Source: Herbinix sp.
GTDB lineage: Bacteria > Bacillota > Clostridia > Lachnospirales > Lachnospiraceae
Assembly (NCBI GenBank): GCA_029256105.1
Contig: JAQSYO010000004.1
Coordinates: 186,001-250,000 of the forward strand
Reading direction: 5' to 3'
DNA length: 64,000 nt
Shown: one piece after another, positions 25,743 to 34,651 of the stretch
How positions within the stretch are numbered: the first letter of the stretch is position 1
Layout of the letters: every line of letters begins with the position of its first letter
The notes under the pieces: generated by a model
Database searches by the model: none
What the model was told of the DNA's origin: nothing
The model's input: the letters and a program-made list of their open reading frames with translations, nothing else
Made by a program: the position numbers and the translations under genes

Positions 25743-25826
25743 AATTGGCATTATGATATTTCTGGGGAGGACGAACAGTATATTCGTTTCAGAAAATACA
25801 TGGAACAATGTGGGTTACTACACTAA
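25743..25826 (+). pseudogene. Possible C-terminal gene fragment
   Basis: A plus-strand frame reading NWHYDISGEDEQYIRFRKYMEQ and ending CGLLH before TAA at 25824 looks like the end of a real protein but has no start or upstream body; a stop (TAA, 25740-25742) directly precedes it. The family is not recognised. It sits beside the acetyltransferase remnant, so the stretch 25384-25830 may be a gene graveyard. Confidence 0.25.
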
Positions 25827-25956
25827 CCCCTATTTTTTATACCTATTTTTAAATAAGACTTTACTATGACAACGATAACAATGTATAATATTACCAAATA
25901 ATTAGGTGGTATCGTTTATTAAAGTTGACAAATTTTTGATAAATATGGGGGTTGTC

Positions 25957-26718
25957 ATGGACTTAACTTTTAAAATACCGAGTTTTGAATATATGGTAAA
26001 TTCTATCTATGAAATAGAATTAGAAGATATGGATAATTTTATTAGAGGTCACTTATTTTACTTTTATCCTAATATTGACAAAGATAAATTTTATTCTTTT
26101 CAAGGTAATGCCAGAAAAGAATATCTTACTACTTGCTTAAGAGATATATTTGTGAAGGAGCAAGATTTATTTGCAATAAAAATAGATACATATAATAAAC
26201 ATTGGTTTAAAAATAAAGAAATCATCCTAGAAGCTTTTCAAGATGCATTTAGAACTGATTTACATAACGAATTTATTGATATGGTTGGATATATTGGATT
26301 AAACCCAGTATGCCCTAGATTTTTAGCAACGAATACCTTTGACGTTTTCTACCGAAACAGTGAACGAGGGGCTTTAGGTATAGCAATGCATGAAATTGTT
26401 CATTTTGTATGGTTTAAATTATGGGGTGAATACTTTCATGATGATATAAAAGAGTATGAAATCCCTAATTTGAAATGGGTATTTAGTGAAATAATTCCTG
26501 AACTAATCATGCGTGATGAAAGATTAAAGCTAAGAAATCCATATTCTAATGGGCAAGTTATTTATGAATATTTTTATAAAATGAATATTGATGATAAACC
26601 TATATTAGATATTTTATATGAAATGTACTCTACTATGACACTACATGAGTTCATGGAAAAAGGGTTTCAACTGTTACAAAAACATGAGGAAGAAATTAGA
26701 AATGCGATGCATTCATAA
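25957..26718 (+). CDS. Uncharacterised HExxH protein (putative zinc-dependent peptidase)
   Basis: I do not recognise the family. The protein of about 253 residues is soluble, without signal peptide or membrane segments. It contains one HExxH zinc-protease motif, MHEIVHFVW (His145/His149 from this start), and about 35 residues later FSEIIPELIMRD, which could supply a third Glu ligand as in gluzincins. The start is uncertain: ATG 25957 has a GGGGG-containing site, ATG 25945 and GTG 25906 are alternatives without better sites. Very low GC content and the neighbouring gene remnants hint at recent acquisition. It converges on the L,D-transpeptidase gene. Confidence 0.65.
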   Translation: MDLTFKIPSFEYMVNSIYEIELEDMDNFIRGHLFYFYPNIDKDKFYSFQGNARKEYLTTCLRDIFVKEQDLFAIKIDTYNKHWFKNKEIILEAFQDAFRTDLHNEFIDMVGYIGLNPVCPRFLATNTFDVFYRNSERGALGIAMHEIVHFVWFKLWGEYFHDDIKEYEIPNLKWVFSEIIPELIMRDERLKLRNPYSNGQVIYEYFYKMNIDDKPILDILYEMYSTMTLHEFMEKGFQLLQKHEEEIRNAMHS

Positions 26719-26748
26719 CTTTAACGCTAAGTTACACATTTAAAAACT

Positions 26749-26773
26749 AAGGAGGGATTTGAAATCCCTCCTT
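26749..26773. terminator. Bidirectional terminator between convergent genes
   Basis: AAGGAGGGATTT (26749-26760) and AAATCCCTCCTT (26762-26773) form a perfect stem with a minimal loop, flanked by T-rich sequence in both directions. It lies between the stops at 26718 (+) and 26781 (-). Confidence 0.85.
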
Positions 26774-26780
26774 TCATTCT

Positions 26781-28175
26781 TTATTCTTCATAACTAATAA
26801 TGGGAATTCCCTCTTCTATATTTTCAAAAATTATCTTAGCCAAATATAATGGGGCATTCACGCAACCATGAGTTCCTCTTCTTTTATATATCTCTCCACC
26901 AAATGAATATCTCCATTTCGCATCATGTATTCCCATATTGCCGTAAAAGGGCATCCAATAATTCACCACCACTTCATAACCAGGTCCCTTTAAAATCGCA
27001 TCTTTTTGCTTATAGTTGAGCATATAAGTCCCTACCACTGTGGAAAATCCTCGGCTGGGATTCCCTGTTACTATAGACCCTTGAGCAATAAGCTTTCCAT
27101 CTTTATAAAACCATAGATGTTGTTTTGTTATGTTAATTTCCACATAGGTATTCCCTATTTCATCTTTATCTCTGGATAACGCCTTCTGCGTATAAATAGG
27201 CTCTTTTTTACTTAATCTACCAATTTTAATATTTTCTAAGATTGCTTTTGCTTCTGCGTCCTGATTAATTTTCCAGCCATAAAGTCCACCCTTAACTTCT
27301 ACTATTTTACTTGTTGATGTTTTAAAACTTCTTGTTACTCCAACGGTATCGTATTTTCTACTCAATTCTTTTACAAATTTTGTAATCGCCGTGTAATTTA
27401 TTACCACTTCTAAATTTTCATCAACACTAAGCCATTCATTAATAATATTTCCATCTAAAATTTCGATATGACTACCAAATTTATATGTAATATTTGTTGA
27501 TACATACTTATTTAATAAATTCAAGGTCTTAAGAGCTTTATCGGAATTCATGGTATACTTTGGATTTTCATAGCAAAGATTTTCATTTAAATCTAATTTC
27601 GTTTTTCCTTTTAATATACACATTTTTATAACTTCGTTTAATCTTTCTTTCCTTACTGTATTTCCATATACTTCTTCCTTCATTACATAGGAGCCCCTTA
27701 AATACTTAAAATTAACATTACGGGGCGCAATCATAGGATTATTTAAACAGTTTAATTGATTTACTTTATTTGTTAAAGCCTCTTTATTATAAACAAATAA
27801 ATCCTTTATGTAATATTTATGTGGCTTAAATAAGGAAGTGATCCATTGAAACGATTTTTGCACATGATGGATATTAGGTAAACTATTTATATCATTGTAT
27901 TTCATTCCGATATCTTGTGCTGTTATTTGTTCTGTTTCTCCATTTCTTTCTATTAACAGCAACTTATAGTCATTAATATAACTTATCATAATATGATCCG
28001 CATCATCATGTGCTTTCAATGAGACATTTACCTCATTTATTATTGTTTTAAAAAAGAAATGATGATTAAAGTATAAGGAAATAAGTAAATATATTAATAT
28101 AATTGAACCGAGTATAATAATTTTATTTCCTATTACTTCACTATGAATGAGCCTTTTTATATTAATTTTTTTCAT
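26781..28175 (-). CDS. Membrane-anchored L,D-transpeptidase (YkuD domain)
   Basis: This protein of about 464 residues has an N-terminal membrane anchor (IIILGSIILIYLLISLYF), a middle region resembling the PG_binding_4 domain found in clostridial L,D-transpeptidases, and a C-terminal YkuD catalytic domain: YVEINITKQHLWFYKDGKL, GNPSRGFSTVVGTY, MGIHDAKWRY and the catalytic RRGTHGCVNAP with its cysteine. It should form 3-3 cross-links or attach proteins to peptidoglycan outside the membrane. I choose ATG 28175; TTG 28196 and GTG 28193 are upstream alternatives with no better ribosome site. Confidence 0.9.
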   Translation of the reverse strand: MKKINIKRLIHSEVIGNKIIILGSIILIYLLISLYFNHHFFFKTIINEVNVSLKAHDDADHIMISYINDYKLLLIERNGETEQITAQDIGMKYNDINSLPNIHHVQKSFQWITSLFKPHKYYIKDLFVYNKEALTNKVNQLNCLNNPMIAPRNVNFKYLRGSYVMKEEVYGNTVRKERLNEVIKMCILKGKTKLDLNENLCYENPKYTMNSDKALKTLNLLNKYVSTNITYKFGSHIEILDGNIINEWLSVDENLEVVINYTAITKFVKELSRKYDTVGVTRSFKTSTSKIVEVKGGLYGWKINQDAEAKAILENIKIGRLSKKEPIYTQKALSRDKDEIGNTYVEINITKQHLWFYKDGKLIAQGSIVTGNPSRGFSTVVGTYMLNYKQKDAILKGPGYEVVVNYWMPFYGNMGIHDAKWRYSFGGEIYKRRGTHGCVNAPLYLAKIIFENIEEGIPIISYEE

Positions 28176-28347
28176 ACTGATTATGCCTTTCACCAAAAAT
28201 ACGCTTTATAAAAGCTTAACAACTTATTTTATCATATGTTGCTATTTTTGATTTTAAAACTTAATCTATATGCAGTAATCATCGAAGGTGATGGGTCCTA
28301 AATCAATAGTATCTATCTTAATAAATGTCTTTTTAATTGGTATTATC

Positions 28348-29355
28348 TTAGTAGTTATTATAATAGATATATTCATCCTTGGGAGCTTCTGCCTCGTTAA
28401 TTATTGCATCTTTTAGAACAGGGATTTCAGTCCCATCATACTCTGATTTTGTTATAGTAGCAGTGATAGTGATCCATTGATCTTCCTTAAGTTCACTTCT
28501 CAATTCGCTTTCGCATATAATTCCATACCCCGTCAAATCAACAGCACAGCAAACCATAAAATATCTTCCTGCCAGAAATTGATTTTCTTCTAGACCCTCC
28601 ATAGAATATACCTGCGCTAGAAATTGATATCTTTTTCCAACGAAATCATCAAGGTGGTCATATAAATCCATGTACCAGTTGGCAAAACTTGCATCCTCTA
28701 TGATATAGCTACCATCTATTTCTTTCTTGGAATAAATTTCTGATACATCCGATATATCTTGCTTTTCCTGGGAATTATATATATCTTGAGTGTTCTGTGT
28801 TTCTTCTGTATCTTGTGTTTCTTCTGTATCTTGATCTTGTGTATCTTCTGTATCTTGTGTATCCTGTAAATAATCATTTACATCAGTATACTCCGTACCA
28901 TCGGAGGCTGTCTGTATGTCATTAAGATTTCCGTTATATGGTCTGTCAAATTGACTTTCTCCTTGGGGTGTTTCAGTTTGACTGGTATTTTCTTCTGAAC
29001 CAGATATTCCTTGTTGCTTGGTACTTGTAGATGAACTTATTGCGTGATTATTATCTGTTAATATCATAGCGGAACTGCTGGTACCCACCGGTGGAAATGT
29101 TAGTGCTATAAGCAAAGGGATTGCATAAATAAAATACTGTCTCAAATTCACATTATGCCACCCTTTTTTCCTCTCTGTTAGCACACTTATGGCAAATAGA
29201 AGCAATATAAAAGCCGATATCCATAAGCCAACATGAAATCTGGGATGTACGTATTTATTCATTTTCCCACTAATCAGTCCAAACATGATTAAAAAAGAAG
29301 TCATTATTAAAATCAGAAATTGAACTATGGATTCTTTGTTTGTTCTTTTTTTCAT
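28348..29355 (-). CDS. YcgQ-like membrane protein (TIGR03943/DUF1980)
   Basis: This 335-residue protein has two N-terminal membrane helices, a further hydrophobic stretch near 75-95 and a C-terminal soluble part (IEDASFANWYMDLYDHLDDFVGKRYQFLAQVY..GRYFMVCCAVDLTGYGIICES) typical of the YcgQ/TIGR03943 family, whose members lie beside DUF318 permeases. Residues about 165-200 are a low-complexity DTQDTE/DTEETQ stretch coded by an 18-base DNA repeat. The ATG at 29355 has AAGGAGG and follows the permease gene by 9 bases. The family has no proven activity; its place after znuCB and two COG0523 domains suggests metal homeostasis. Confidence 0.85.
   Translation of the reverse strand: MKKRTNKESIVQFLILIMTSFLIMFGLISGKMNKYVHPRFHVGLWISAFILLLFAISVLTERKKGWHNVNLRQYFIYAIPLLIALTFPPVGTSSSAMILTDNNHAISSSTSTKQQGISGSEENTSQTETPQGESQFDRPYNGNLNDIQTASDGTEYTDVNDYLQDTQDTEDTQDQDTEETQDTEETQNTQDIYNSQEKQDISDVSEIYSKKEIDGSYIIEDASFANWYMDLYDHLDDFVGKRYQFLAQVYSMEGLEENQFLAGRYFMVCCAVDLTGYGIICESELRSELKEDQWITITATITKSEYDGTEIPVLKDAIINEAEAPKDEYIYYNNY
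28784..28865. repeat. 18-base coding minisatellite in the YcgQ-like gene
   Basis: On the plus strand, units related to TCTTCTGTATCTTGTGTT repeat four to five times, with a 6-base sub-period. They encode the Asp/Thr/Gln/Glu-rich linker of the YcgQ-like protein and keep the frame, so copy number could vary without breaking the gene. Confidence 0.7.
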
Positions 29356-29364
29356 AAAGCCTCC

Positions 29365-30930
29365 TTAAAAATAAAGTGCGAAACTATAAAATACAATAAA
29401 ACCTACGAAGCCAACTAGAAAAGCCAATACTATCAGAAAGCGCTTTTTCAAAATTTCAGAAAGCATAATCATATTTTTAAAATCCAACATTGGACCAAGA
29501 ACCATGAAGGACATAACCGGTATCATAGAAAACATTCTCAAAAAGCTTCTTCCAATAAATGCATTAGAAGTTGAGCAGGTGGACATAAATATGGCTGCAA
29601 TAATCATTATCAAAAATTGAATATTTAGATTACTTCCAATAAAACTTTTCATCGTCTGAGGCAGAATAGTCTGGAGGAGTGCTGAAATAAAGGCTCCTAC
29701 AATCACATATTTAATCACTCTAAAAAATTCAAATTTTGCTCCCTTCACAACAGCTTCTATTTTTCTAATTTTTCCTTCCTGTCTTAATTCCAACATATCA
29801 GTTCCAATACTTTGTGTTCTACTTTTCTGTGTTACTTCTTTCTTTGTTTGAATTTTACAGGACATTAAAATTAGTCCAGTAACCAATGCAATCAAAATTC
29901 CAGAAATCATTCGAATTAGAATTAGATATGGTTGATCAGGAAATGCATAATAAACTGACAATAAAACAACTGGATTTACTGCGGAAGAAGCTAACCAGAA
30001 GGTTATGGTTTGTGGTAGTGGCGCGTCTTTTTTTAACAAGCCCGATACAATCGGTACTGTCCCACAGTCACAAATAGGCATAAATAAACCGGCAAAGGAA
30101 GCAATGACAAAGGAACTATAATTATTCTGTGATATCTTTTTCATAATCCATCCGGAAGGAATTAAAATTTGAATCATGGAGGATAAAAAAGCTCCTAATA
30201 AAATAAAAGGAATAGCTTCTATAAGAATACTTATAAATATTGTCGCGACAGATTGCGTTACTCCATAAAACATAAGAAGCAATGACTTCGGTAAGAGTGC
30301 TATAACTACCAGAATCGAGACTGCAATAATTGTACTCTTACTAATCTTAATATATTTTTCTTTTGGCACAAAATATTTATTTATTTTCTCCTCTTCCTCT
30401 AACTCACCCGAATATATTATTTCTGCTTTTTTATTTATGTTCTTTACATCCTGCTGCAATTTTATCTTTTGTTTCTTTTCTAAATCCTCCGCTCTATTGA
30501 ATATAACAACATCACTATTTAAAATATGTGGCTGTATTACAGCTGCCATATTTATTAAAAAGTTCTTAAATGTATTCGCCTCGCTAATAAAAATAATATT
30601 TCTAAACTGATATTCAAAGGGTATTTTCAGATTAAAAAGTAAATTAATATCCCAGGTACCATTAAATTCAATCATAACATGCTCCGGAGAAAACTCATTT
30701 TTGATTCGTTGGAAGAACGGATCTGTAAGCTCTGTAGCATCGCCAAGCGTTATTATTTTAAGCCTATTTACTATCATTAGGTTTTCTTCGTATTCTATCT
30801 TGCCTTCTTCGCATAGGATTAAAACTGTAGTTTTATATTCTGAGAAACTATTTCTATCAATTAATTCTTTAATAAAGGTTGTTTTACCACTCTCTAAAAA
30901 TCCGGTTATTACATCAATATATGTAGCCAT
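29365..30930 (-). CDS. COG0523-type GTPase domain fused to a DUF318/YraQ-like permease
   Basis: This 521-residue protein joins two families. Residues 1-190 resemble a COG0523/CobW metallochaperone GTPase: Walker A GFLESGKTT (10-18), MIEFNGTWD in the place of the usual EPSG segment, and VVIFNRAEDL for the nucleotide-binding region. The CxCC metal motif of COG0523 is missing. Residues about 200-521 are a membrane domain with the DUF318 (COG0701) signature FMPICDCGTVPIVSGL (CDCGT 287-291) and a second-half STCSTSNAFIG. It lies 12 bases after a full COG0523 gene and 9 before the YcgQ-like gene. I infer nucleotide-gated metal transport; nothing here proves the substrate. Confidence 0.88.
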   Translation of the reverse strand: MATYIDVITGFLESGKTTFIKELIDRNSFSEYKTTVLILCEEGKIEYEENLMIVNRLKIITLGDATELTDPFFQRIKNEFSPEHVMIEFNGTWDINLLFNLKIPFEYQFRNIIFISEANTFKNFLINMAAVIQPHILNSDVVIFNRAEDLEKKQKIKLQQDVKNINKKAEIIYSGELEEEEKINKYFVPKEKYIKISKSTIIAVSILVVIALLPKSLLLMFYGVTQSVATIFISILIEAIPFILLGAFLSSMIQILIPSGWIMKKISQNNYSSFVIASFAGLFMPICDCGTVPIVSGLLKKDAPLPQTITFWLASSAVNPVVLLSVYYAFPDQPYLILIRMISGILIALVTGLILMSCKIQTKKEVTQKSRTQSIGTDMLELRQEGKIRKIEAVVKGAKFEFFRVIKYVIVGAFISALLQTILPQTMKSFIGSNLNIQFLIMIIAAIFMSTCSTSNAFIGRSFLRMFSMIPVMSFMVLGPMLDFKNMIMLSEILKKRFLIVLAFLVGFVGFIVFYSFALYF

Positions 30931-30942
30931 AGTTACCCCTTA

Positions 30943-31941
30943 CTATTCAAATAATTTGGATAATTCCAACTCATTAATAAGTTCACCTATCACGCAGATT
31001 CTGCCTGTAAAATCTGCCTTCGCTTCTATTATAGTACTTTCCCCCGGTACATAATCAAATTGTACCCAACCGTTATTCTCAATTTGAATGATGCCTTTTG
31101 CTCGGAGAATAAATCCTTGGACTTTTTCCAATTCGTCTAACATCTCTTCAAGTCTATTTGAGTCATAAATCTTTGTTGTTTCCTTCCCCCATACGGAAAA
31201 CACCTCATCCGCATGATGAAGCTCTTTTTGTAATTTTCCCTTAAATTTTGCATTTATTTTTCTTGGCAACGCTTTCACAATTAGTTTCGAGGGATATTGT
31301 CGTAAATAAAGCTCTTTTAGAATAATATTTTCCAGCTTTACCTCTTCCGCATTTTCAGCTAATTCTACTATTTTATTACCATCAATCTGCCCCCAGTCAG
31401 TGGTGACTATCATAACCGATGGGTTATACCTTTTTATATCCTTTCGAATTATTTCAATAGCATCAGAATTCATAAATTGTGTTTTGCTGAGTAGGATTGT
31501 TTTTGCATTTATTATCTGATCCTTATAAAATTCAGCAAAATTCTTCATATACATGTTATATTTCATTCCATCAACGACTGTCATACATATATTCAAACTT
31601 ATGGCTTCATCCTTAATAAACTGTTCGCATCCTTTTATGACATCGGAAAGTTTTCCTACTCCCGACGGTTCAATAATGATTCTATCTGCTTGATACAACT
31701 TTAATATTTCTTTCAATGCTAAACTGAAATCTCCTGCTATGGTGCAGCAGATACATCCGGAATTCATTTCCTTAATTTCAATCCCATAATCCTTAAATAT
31801 GACTCCATCGATTCCTATCTCTCCAAATTCATTTTCAATTAAAACTAACTTTTCTCCAACAAAAGCTTCCTGCAATAATTTTTTAATTAATGTGGTTTTA
31901 CCTGCTCCTAAAAACCCTGAAATAATATCTACTTTTGTCAA
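30943..31941 (-). CDS. COG0523/CobW-family metallochaperone GTPase
   Basis: This 332-residue cytoplasmic GTPase has Walker A GFLGAGKTT (9-17), the family's metal-binding GCICC motif at 62-66 (EMNSGCICCTI), IIEPSGVGKLSD and a CobW C-terminal domain (about 220-320: LIVKALPRKINAKFKGKLQKE, VQFDYVPGES). Such proteins deliver or allocate zinc or other metals; ZagA/YciC-type members are induced by zinc starvation. The start is a TTG at 31941 with a strong GGAGG seven bases upstream and no nearby ATG. It lies in the apparent znuCB transcript, 93 bases after znuB, which supports a zinc role. Confidence 0.9.
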   Translation of the reverse strand: MTKVDIISGFLGAGKTTLIKKLLQEAFVGEKLVLIENEFGEIGIDGVIFKDYGIEIKEMNSGCICCTIAGDFSLALKEILKLYQADRIIIEPSGVGKLSDVIKGCEQFIKDEAISLNICMTVVDGMKYNMYMKNFAEFYKDQIINAKTILLSKTQFMNSDAIEIIRKDIKRYNPSVMIVTTDWGQIDGNKIVELAENAEEVKLENIILKELYLRQYPSKLIVKALPRKINAKFKGKLQKELHHADEVFSVWGKETTKIYDSNRLEEMLDELEKVQGFILRAKGIIQIENNGWVQFDYVPGESTIIEAKADFTGRICVIGELINELELSKLFE

Positions 31942-32034
31942 TTTTTCGCCTCCATCCTCAAATTCAATAAAACATCTACTTTTATAACCGTTCTGGTCTT
32001 AATTTAATAAGTATATTTTGTTCCTTCTTTTGAA

Positions 32035-32856
32035 TTAAGCCCGTCGCCTGGTGCCAAGTGTATAAATGTAACGAATTCTTTTAATAATTATTACAAGGAG
32101 TAGTACAAATACGGATACGACCGCGGTGAAACCTCCCGGTGCAACATTCACATAATAGGAAAGAAATAAACCAACCATTATATCAATTATACTAAATATA
32201 ACAGAAGCGATTAAGGTGATTTTAAACCCTTTTTCCAGTTGAATAGCAGTAGCAACGGGTAGGGCAATCATAGAGCTTAATACTAGAACTCCAACAATTC
32301 GTATTGATGCTGCTATTGCTGAGGCCACCAAAATTGCAAATATATAATTTATAAAACGGACCTTAACACCTGCTACCTTTGCAGCTTCCTCATCATATGA
32401 GATGTACAACAATTGATGATAAAAAAGGATCAATATCAATACAGAAATAACGCTCAATATAAATATTGTGATTATGTCCGTCTTTGTAACTGTTAATATA
32501 CTACCAAACATATAGGATTGTGCGTTGGCATTCAACTTACCTGAACTCATAATGGATATCGCAATACCGACACTTAAGGATAATACAATCGATAATATTA
32601 AATCGGTATATTTCCTAAAATAATTTCTTAAAAATTCAATCAGCGCACCACAAATTGATGTAAATATAAAAGCTCCGATGATTGGATTTTGTCCAAATAA
32701 TAAACCCAATGAAATCCCCGCTAAGGATGCATGGGATAAGGTGTCTCCAATCATGGAATAACGCCTTACCACTAAAAACACTCCGATACAGGGACAAAGT
32801 ATTGATATCATAAATGAGACAATAATCGCATTCTGTATAAAGCTATAATGAAGCAT
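32035..32856 (-). CDS. znuB: Metal ABC transporter permease (ZnuB-like)
   Basis: This 273-residue protein of about eight membrane segments belongs to the ABC-3 permease family for Zn2+/Mn2+ uptake. It shows VRRYSMIGDTLSHASLAGISLGLL, the conserved ATPase-contact region, and GVLVLSSMIALPVATA. The start is ATG 32856, which has GGAAGGAGG at good spacing and overlaps the end of znuC by 14 bases; the longer frame to 32994 is not needed. It partners with znuC and with the divergently encoded binding protein. Confidence 0.93.
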   Translation of the reverse strand: MLHYSFIQNAIIVSFMISILCPCIGVFLVVRRYSMIGDTLSHASLAGISLGLLFGQNPIIGAFIFTSICGALIEFLRNYFRKYTDLILSIVLSLSVGIAISIMSSGKLNANAQSYMFGSILTVTKTDIITIFILSVISVLILILFYHQLLYISYDEEAAKVAGVKVRFINYIFAILVASAIAASIRIVGVLVLSSMIALPVATAIQLEKGFKITLIASVIFSIIDIMVGLFLSYYVNVAPGGFTAVVSVFVLLLVIIIKRIRYIYTLGTRRRA

Positions 32857-33526
32857 ATGAATCCTCCTTCCGTTTATAATGAAGATATTCTGTTGCATAC
32901 TGATCCGGGCTACATAAATGCCCAAATCCATTTTGTAAATGATATATCTTCGTTGAATTTGTAACAACGGCTTCAAGATTATGTTCAACTGCAAGAATCG
33001 TTATCTTCTGCTCAATACTCAAATTCTTTAATAATCCATAGATTTCTTTTTGACTATCGATATCAACCCCTGTGGACGGTTCATCTAATATTAATAATTG
33101 AGGATTACCCATCAACGCTCTTGCAATTAATATCTTCTGTGTCTGACCACCTGACAAATTTCCTAATAAGGAGTTTTTGTAATTCTCCATTCCTATCCTT
33201 TTTAAGGATTCCATAATTACGTCTTTATCCTTAACTTTTATAAGCTTACGATAGGAATTCAATGCTTCATAAACAGTAATTGGAAAATTTGAATTCGTAA
33301 AATCTTTTTTTTGTGGTACATATCCAATGAATTTTGTATCAACTGTAATATTCCCTTTCGTTGGCTTCAAGAATCCGAGTAGGATACGCATCAAAGTGGT
33401 CTTTCCACACCCATTCTCTCCAACAATAGAGATATAGTCACCAATCGCAACCTCCAAATTTATATCGTGTAATATAAATGGTGCGGTTCCTGTATAGGAA
33501 TAATTTAATTGTTCCAGCTTTATCAT
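32843..33526 (-). CDS. znuC: Metal ABC transporter ATPase (ZnuC-like)
   Basis: This 227-residue ABC ATPase has Walker A VGENGCGKTT, a Q-loop in FIGYVPQKKDF, the signature NLSGGQTQK, Walker B LLILDEPSTGVD and the switch histidine in AVEHN. It is of the zinc/manganese uptake type. The start is ATG 33526 with AGGAGG upstream; the frame runs open to 33610 but those codons overlie the promoter and operators. It begins a leftward transcript with znuB, the two COG0523 genes and the YcgQ-like gene. Confidence 0.93.
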   Translation of the reverse strand: MIKLEQLNYSYTGTAPFILHDINLEVAIGDYISIVGENGCGKTTLMRILLGFLKPTKGNITVDTKFIGYVPQKKDFTNSNFPITVYEALNSYRKLIKVKDKDVIMESLKRIGMENYKNSLLGNLSGGQTQKILIARALMGNPQLLILDEPSTGVDIDSQKEIYGLLKNLSIEQKITILAVEHNLEAVVTNSTKIYHLQNGFGHLCSPDQYATEYLHYKRKEDSYASL

Positions 33527-33582
33527 AATGACTCCTCCTGTTATCGATTGTAATCTAACTTTTTTGTTTTGTAAATAGCTAA

Positions 33583-33653
33583 TGCGAATCATTTGCAATA
33601 ATATTGACAAATCGAATTATTTGATTTATTATTACTAATGCAAATCATTTGCA
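33583..33653 (+). promoter_or_regulatory. znuA promoter framed by two Zur/Fur-type operators
   Basis: TTGACA (33604-33609) and TATTAT (33627-33632) are 17 bases apart. Immediately upstream lies TGCGAATCATTTGCA (33583-33597), and over the start point lies TGCAAATCATTTGCA (33639-33653). The second is a perfect 7-1-7 palindrome, the arrangement used by Fur-family repressors; the half-site TGCAAAT differs from those of B. subtilis Fur, PerR and Zur. Given the genes on both sides, I read these as zinc (Zur) operators controlling both directions. Confidence 0.8.
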
Positions 33654-33686
33654 ATTATCATTTACAATAAGGAGGATTTTCGAACT

Positions 33687-34595
33687 ATGAAAAAAGTATT
33701 GGCGGTGTTGTTAATTTTTTGCATGACTCTTTCTTTCGTTTCCTGCAAAAGCAGTTTAAAAGATACTTCTTCGGATAGTACAAAGCTTGCCGTATCCGTT
33801 ACGTTCAATGCAATGGCTGAATTTGTCGCTGCAGTAGGTCGAGATAGAGTAAACATCTCAACCATTATTCCAACTGGAATGGAACCTCATGATTTTGAAC
33901 CAAAAGCAGCAGATATCGCAGCACTCAGCAATTCCCAAGTATTCATCTATAATGGGCTCGGGATGGAGGTATGGGCGGAGGAAGCCATTAAAGCTGCTGA
34001 AAATGAAAGTCTGGTCATTGTTGTCGCATCCGATAATTCTACTCCCTTTCATAATACCGAGGAAGAGGAAATTGAAGAACATGGGCAGTATGACCCCCAT
34101 ATATGGTTAAGTCTGAAGGGTGCAGAGATTGAAGTGCAAAATATCGCTGACGGACTTTCATCAGCCGATCCCGATAATAGGGAATATTATGAAACGAATG
34201 CTACTTCCTATATCGCACAGTTGGAATCCTTATTTAATGAATATGAGGAAAAGTTCTCTTCATTAGAAAACAAGAAATTCGTGACCGGTCATGCAGCCTT
34301 TCATTATTTTTGCAGAGATTTTGGGCTAGAGCAAAACAGTGTTGAGGACGTATTTGCCGAAGGTGAACCAAGTACTAGGCAGCTTGCCGAACTTGTAGAT
34401 TATTGCAGAGAAAATAATGTATCCACTATTTTTGCTGAGGAAATGGCAAGCCCAGAAATCTCCCAAGCCTTAGCCAATGAAGTTGGTGCTGGTATCGAAA
34501 CCATTCACACAATTGAAAGTTCAGATGACGGCATGACTTATTTAGATCGTATGCGGGAAAATTGTGAAAAGATATATAAAAGCTTATCGAAATAA
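33687..34595 (+). CDS. znuA: Zinc/manganese-binding lipoprotein of an ABC importer (ZnuA-like)
   Basis: This 302-residue protein begins with a lipoprotein signal (lipobox FVSC near residues 17-20) and a cluster A-I substrate-binding fold. The likely metal ligands are His in PTGMEPHDFEP, His in YDPHIWLS, His in VTGHAAFHYF and an acidic residue in FAEEMASPE. A short acidic loop with histidines (HNTEEEEIEEHGQYDPH) precedes the second ligand, as in zinc-binding members. The ATG at 33687 has AAGGAGG at good spacing. It is divergent from znuC and shares the operator region with it. Confidence 0.93.
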   Translation: MKKVLAVLLIFCMTLSFVSCKSSLKDTSSDSTKLAVSVTFNAMAEFVAAVGRDRVNISTIIPTGMEPHDFEPKAADIAALSNSQVFIYNGLGMEVWAEEAIKAAENESLVIVVASDNSTPFHNTEEEEIEEHGQYDPHIWLSLKGAEIEVQNIADGLSSADPDNREYYETNATSYIAQLESLFNEYEEKFSSLENKKFVTGHAAFHYFCRDFGLEQNSVEDVFAEGEPSTRQLAELVDYCRENNVSTIFAEEMASPEISQALANEVGAGIETIHTIESSDDGMTYLDRMRENCEKIYKSLSK

Positions 34596-34619
34596 ATTAC
34601 TAAAATTAAGTACGAAAAA

Positions 34620-34651
34620 GCGATGGTATTCTGTTTTCAGGATAACATCGC
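34620..34651 (+). terminator. Terminator after znuA
   Basis: GCGATGGTATTCTG (34620-34633) pairs with CAGGATAACATCGC (34638-34651) at 12 of 14 positions with a TTTT loop, followed by TCTTATTCT. It lies 25 bases beyond the znuA stop. Confidence 0.8.
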
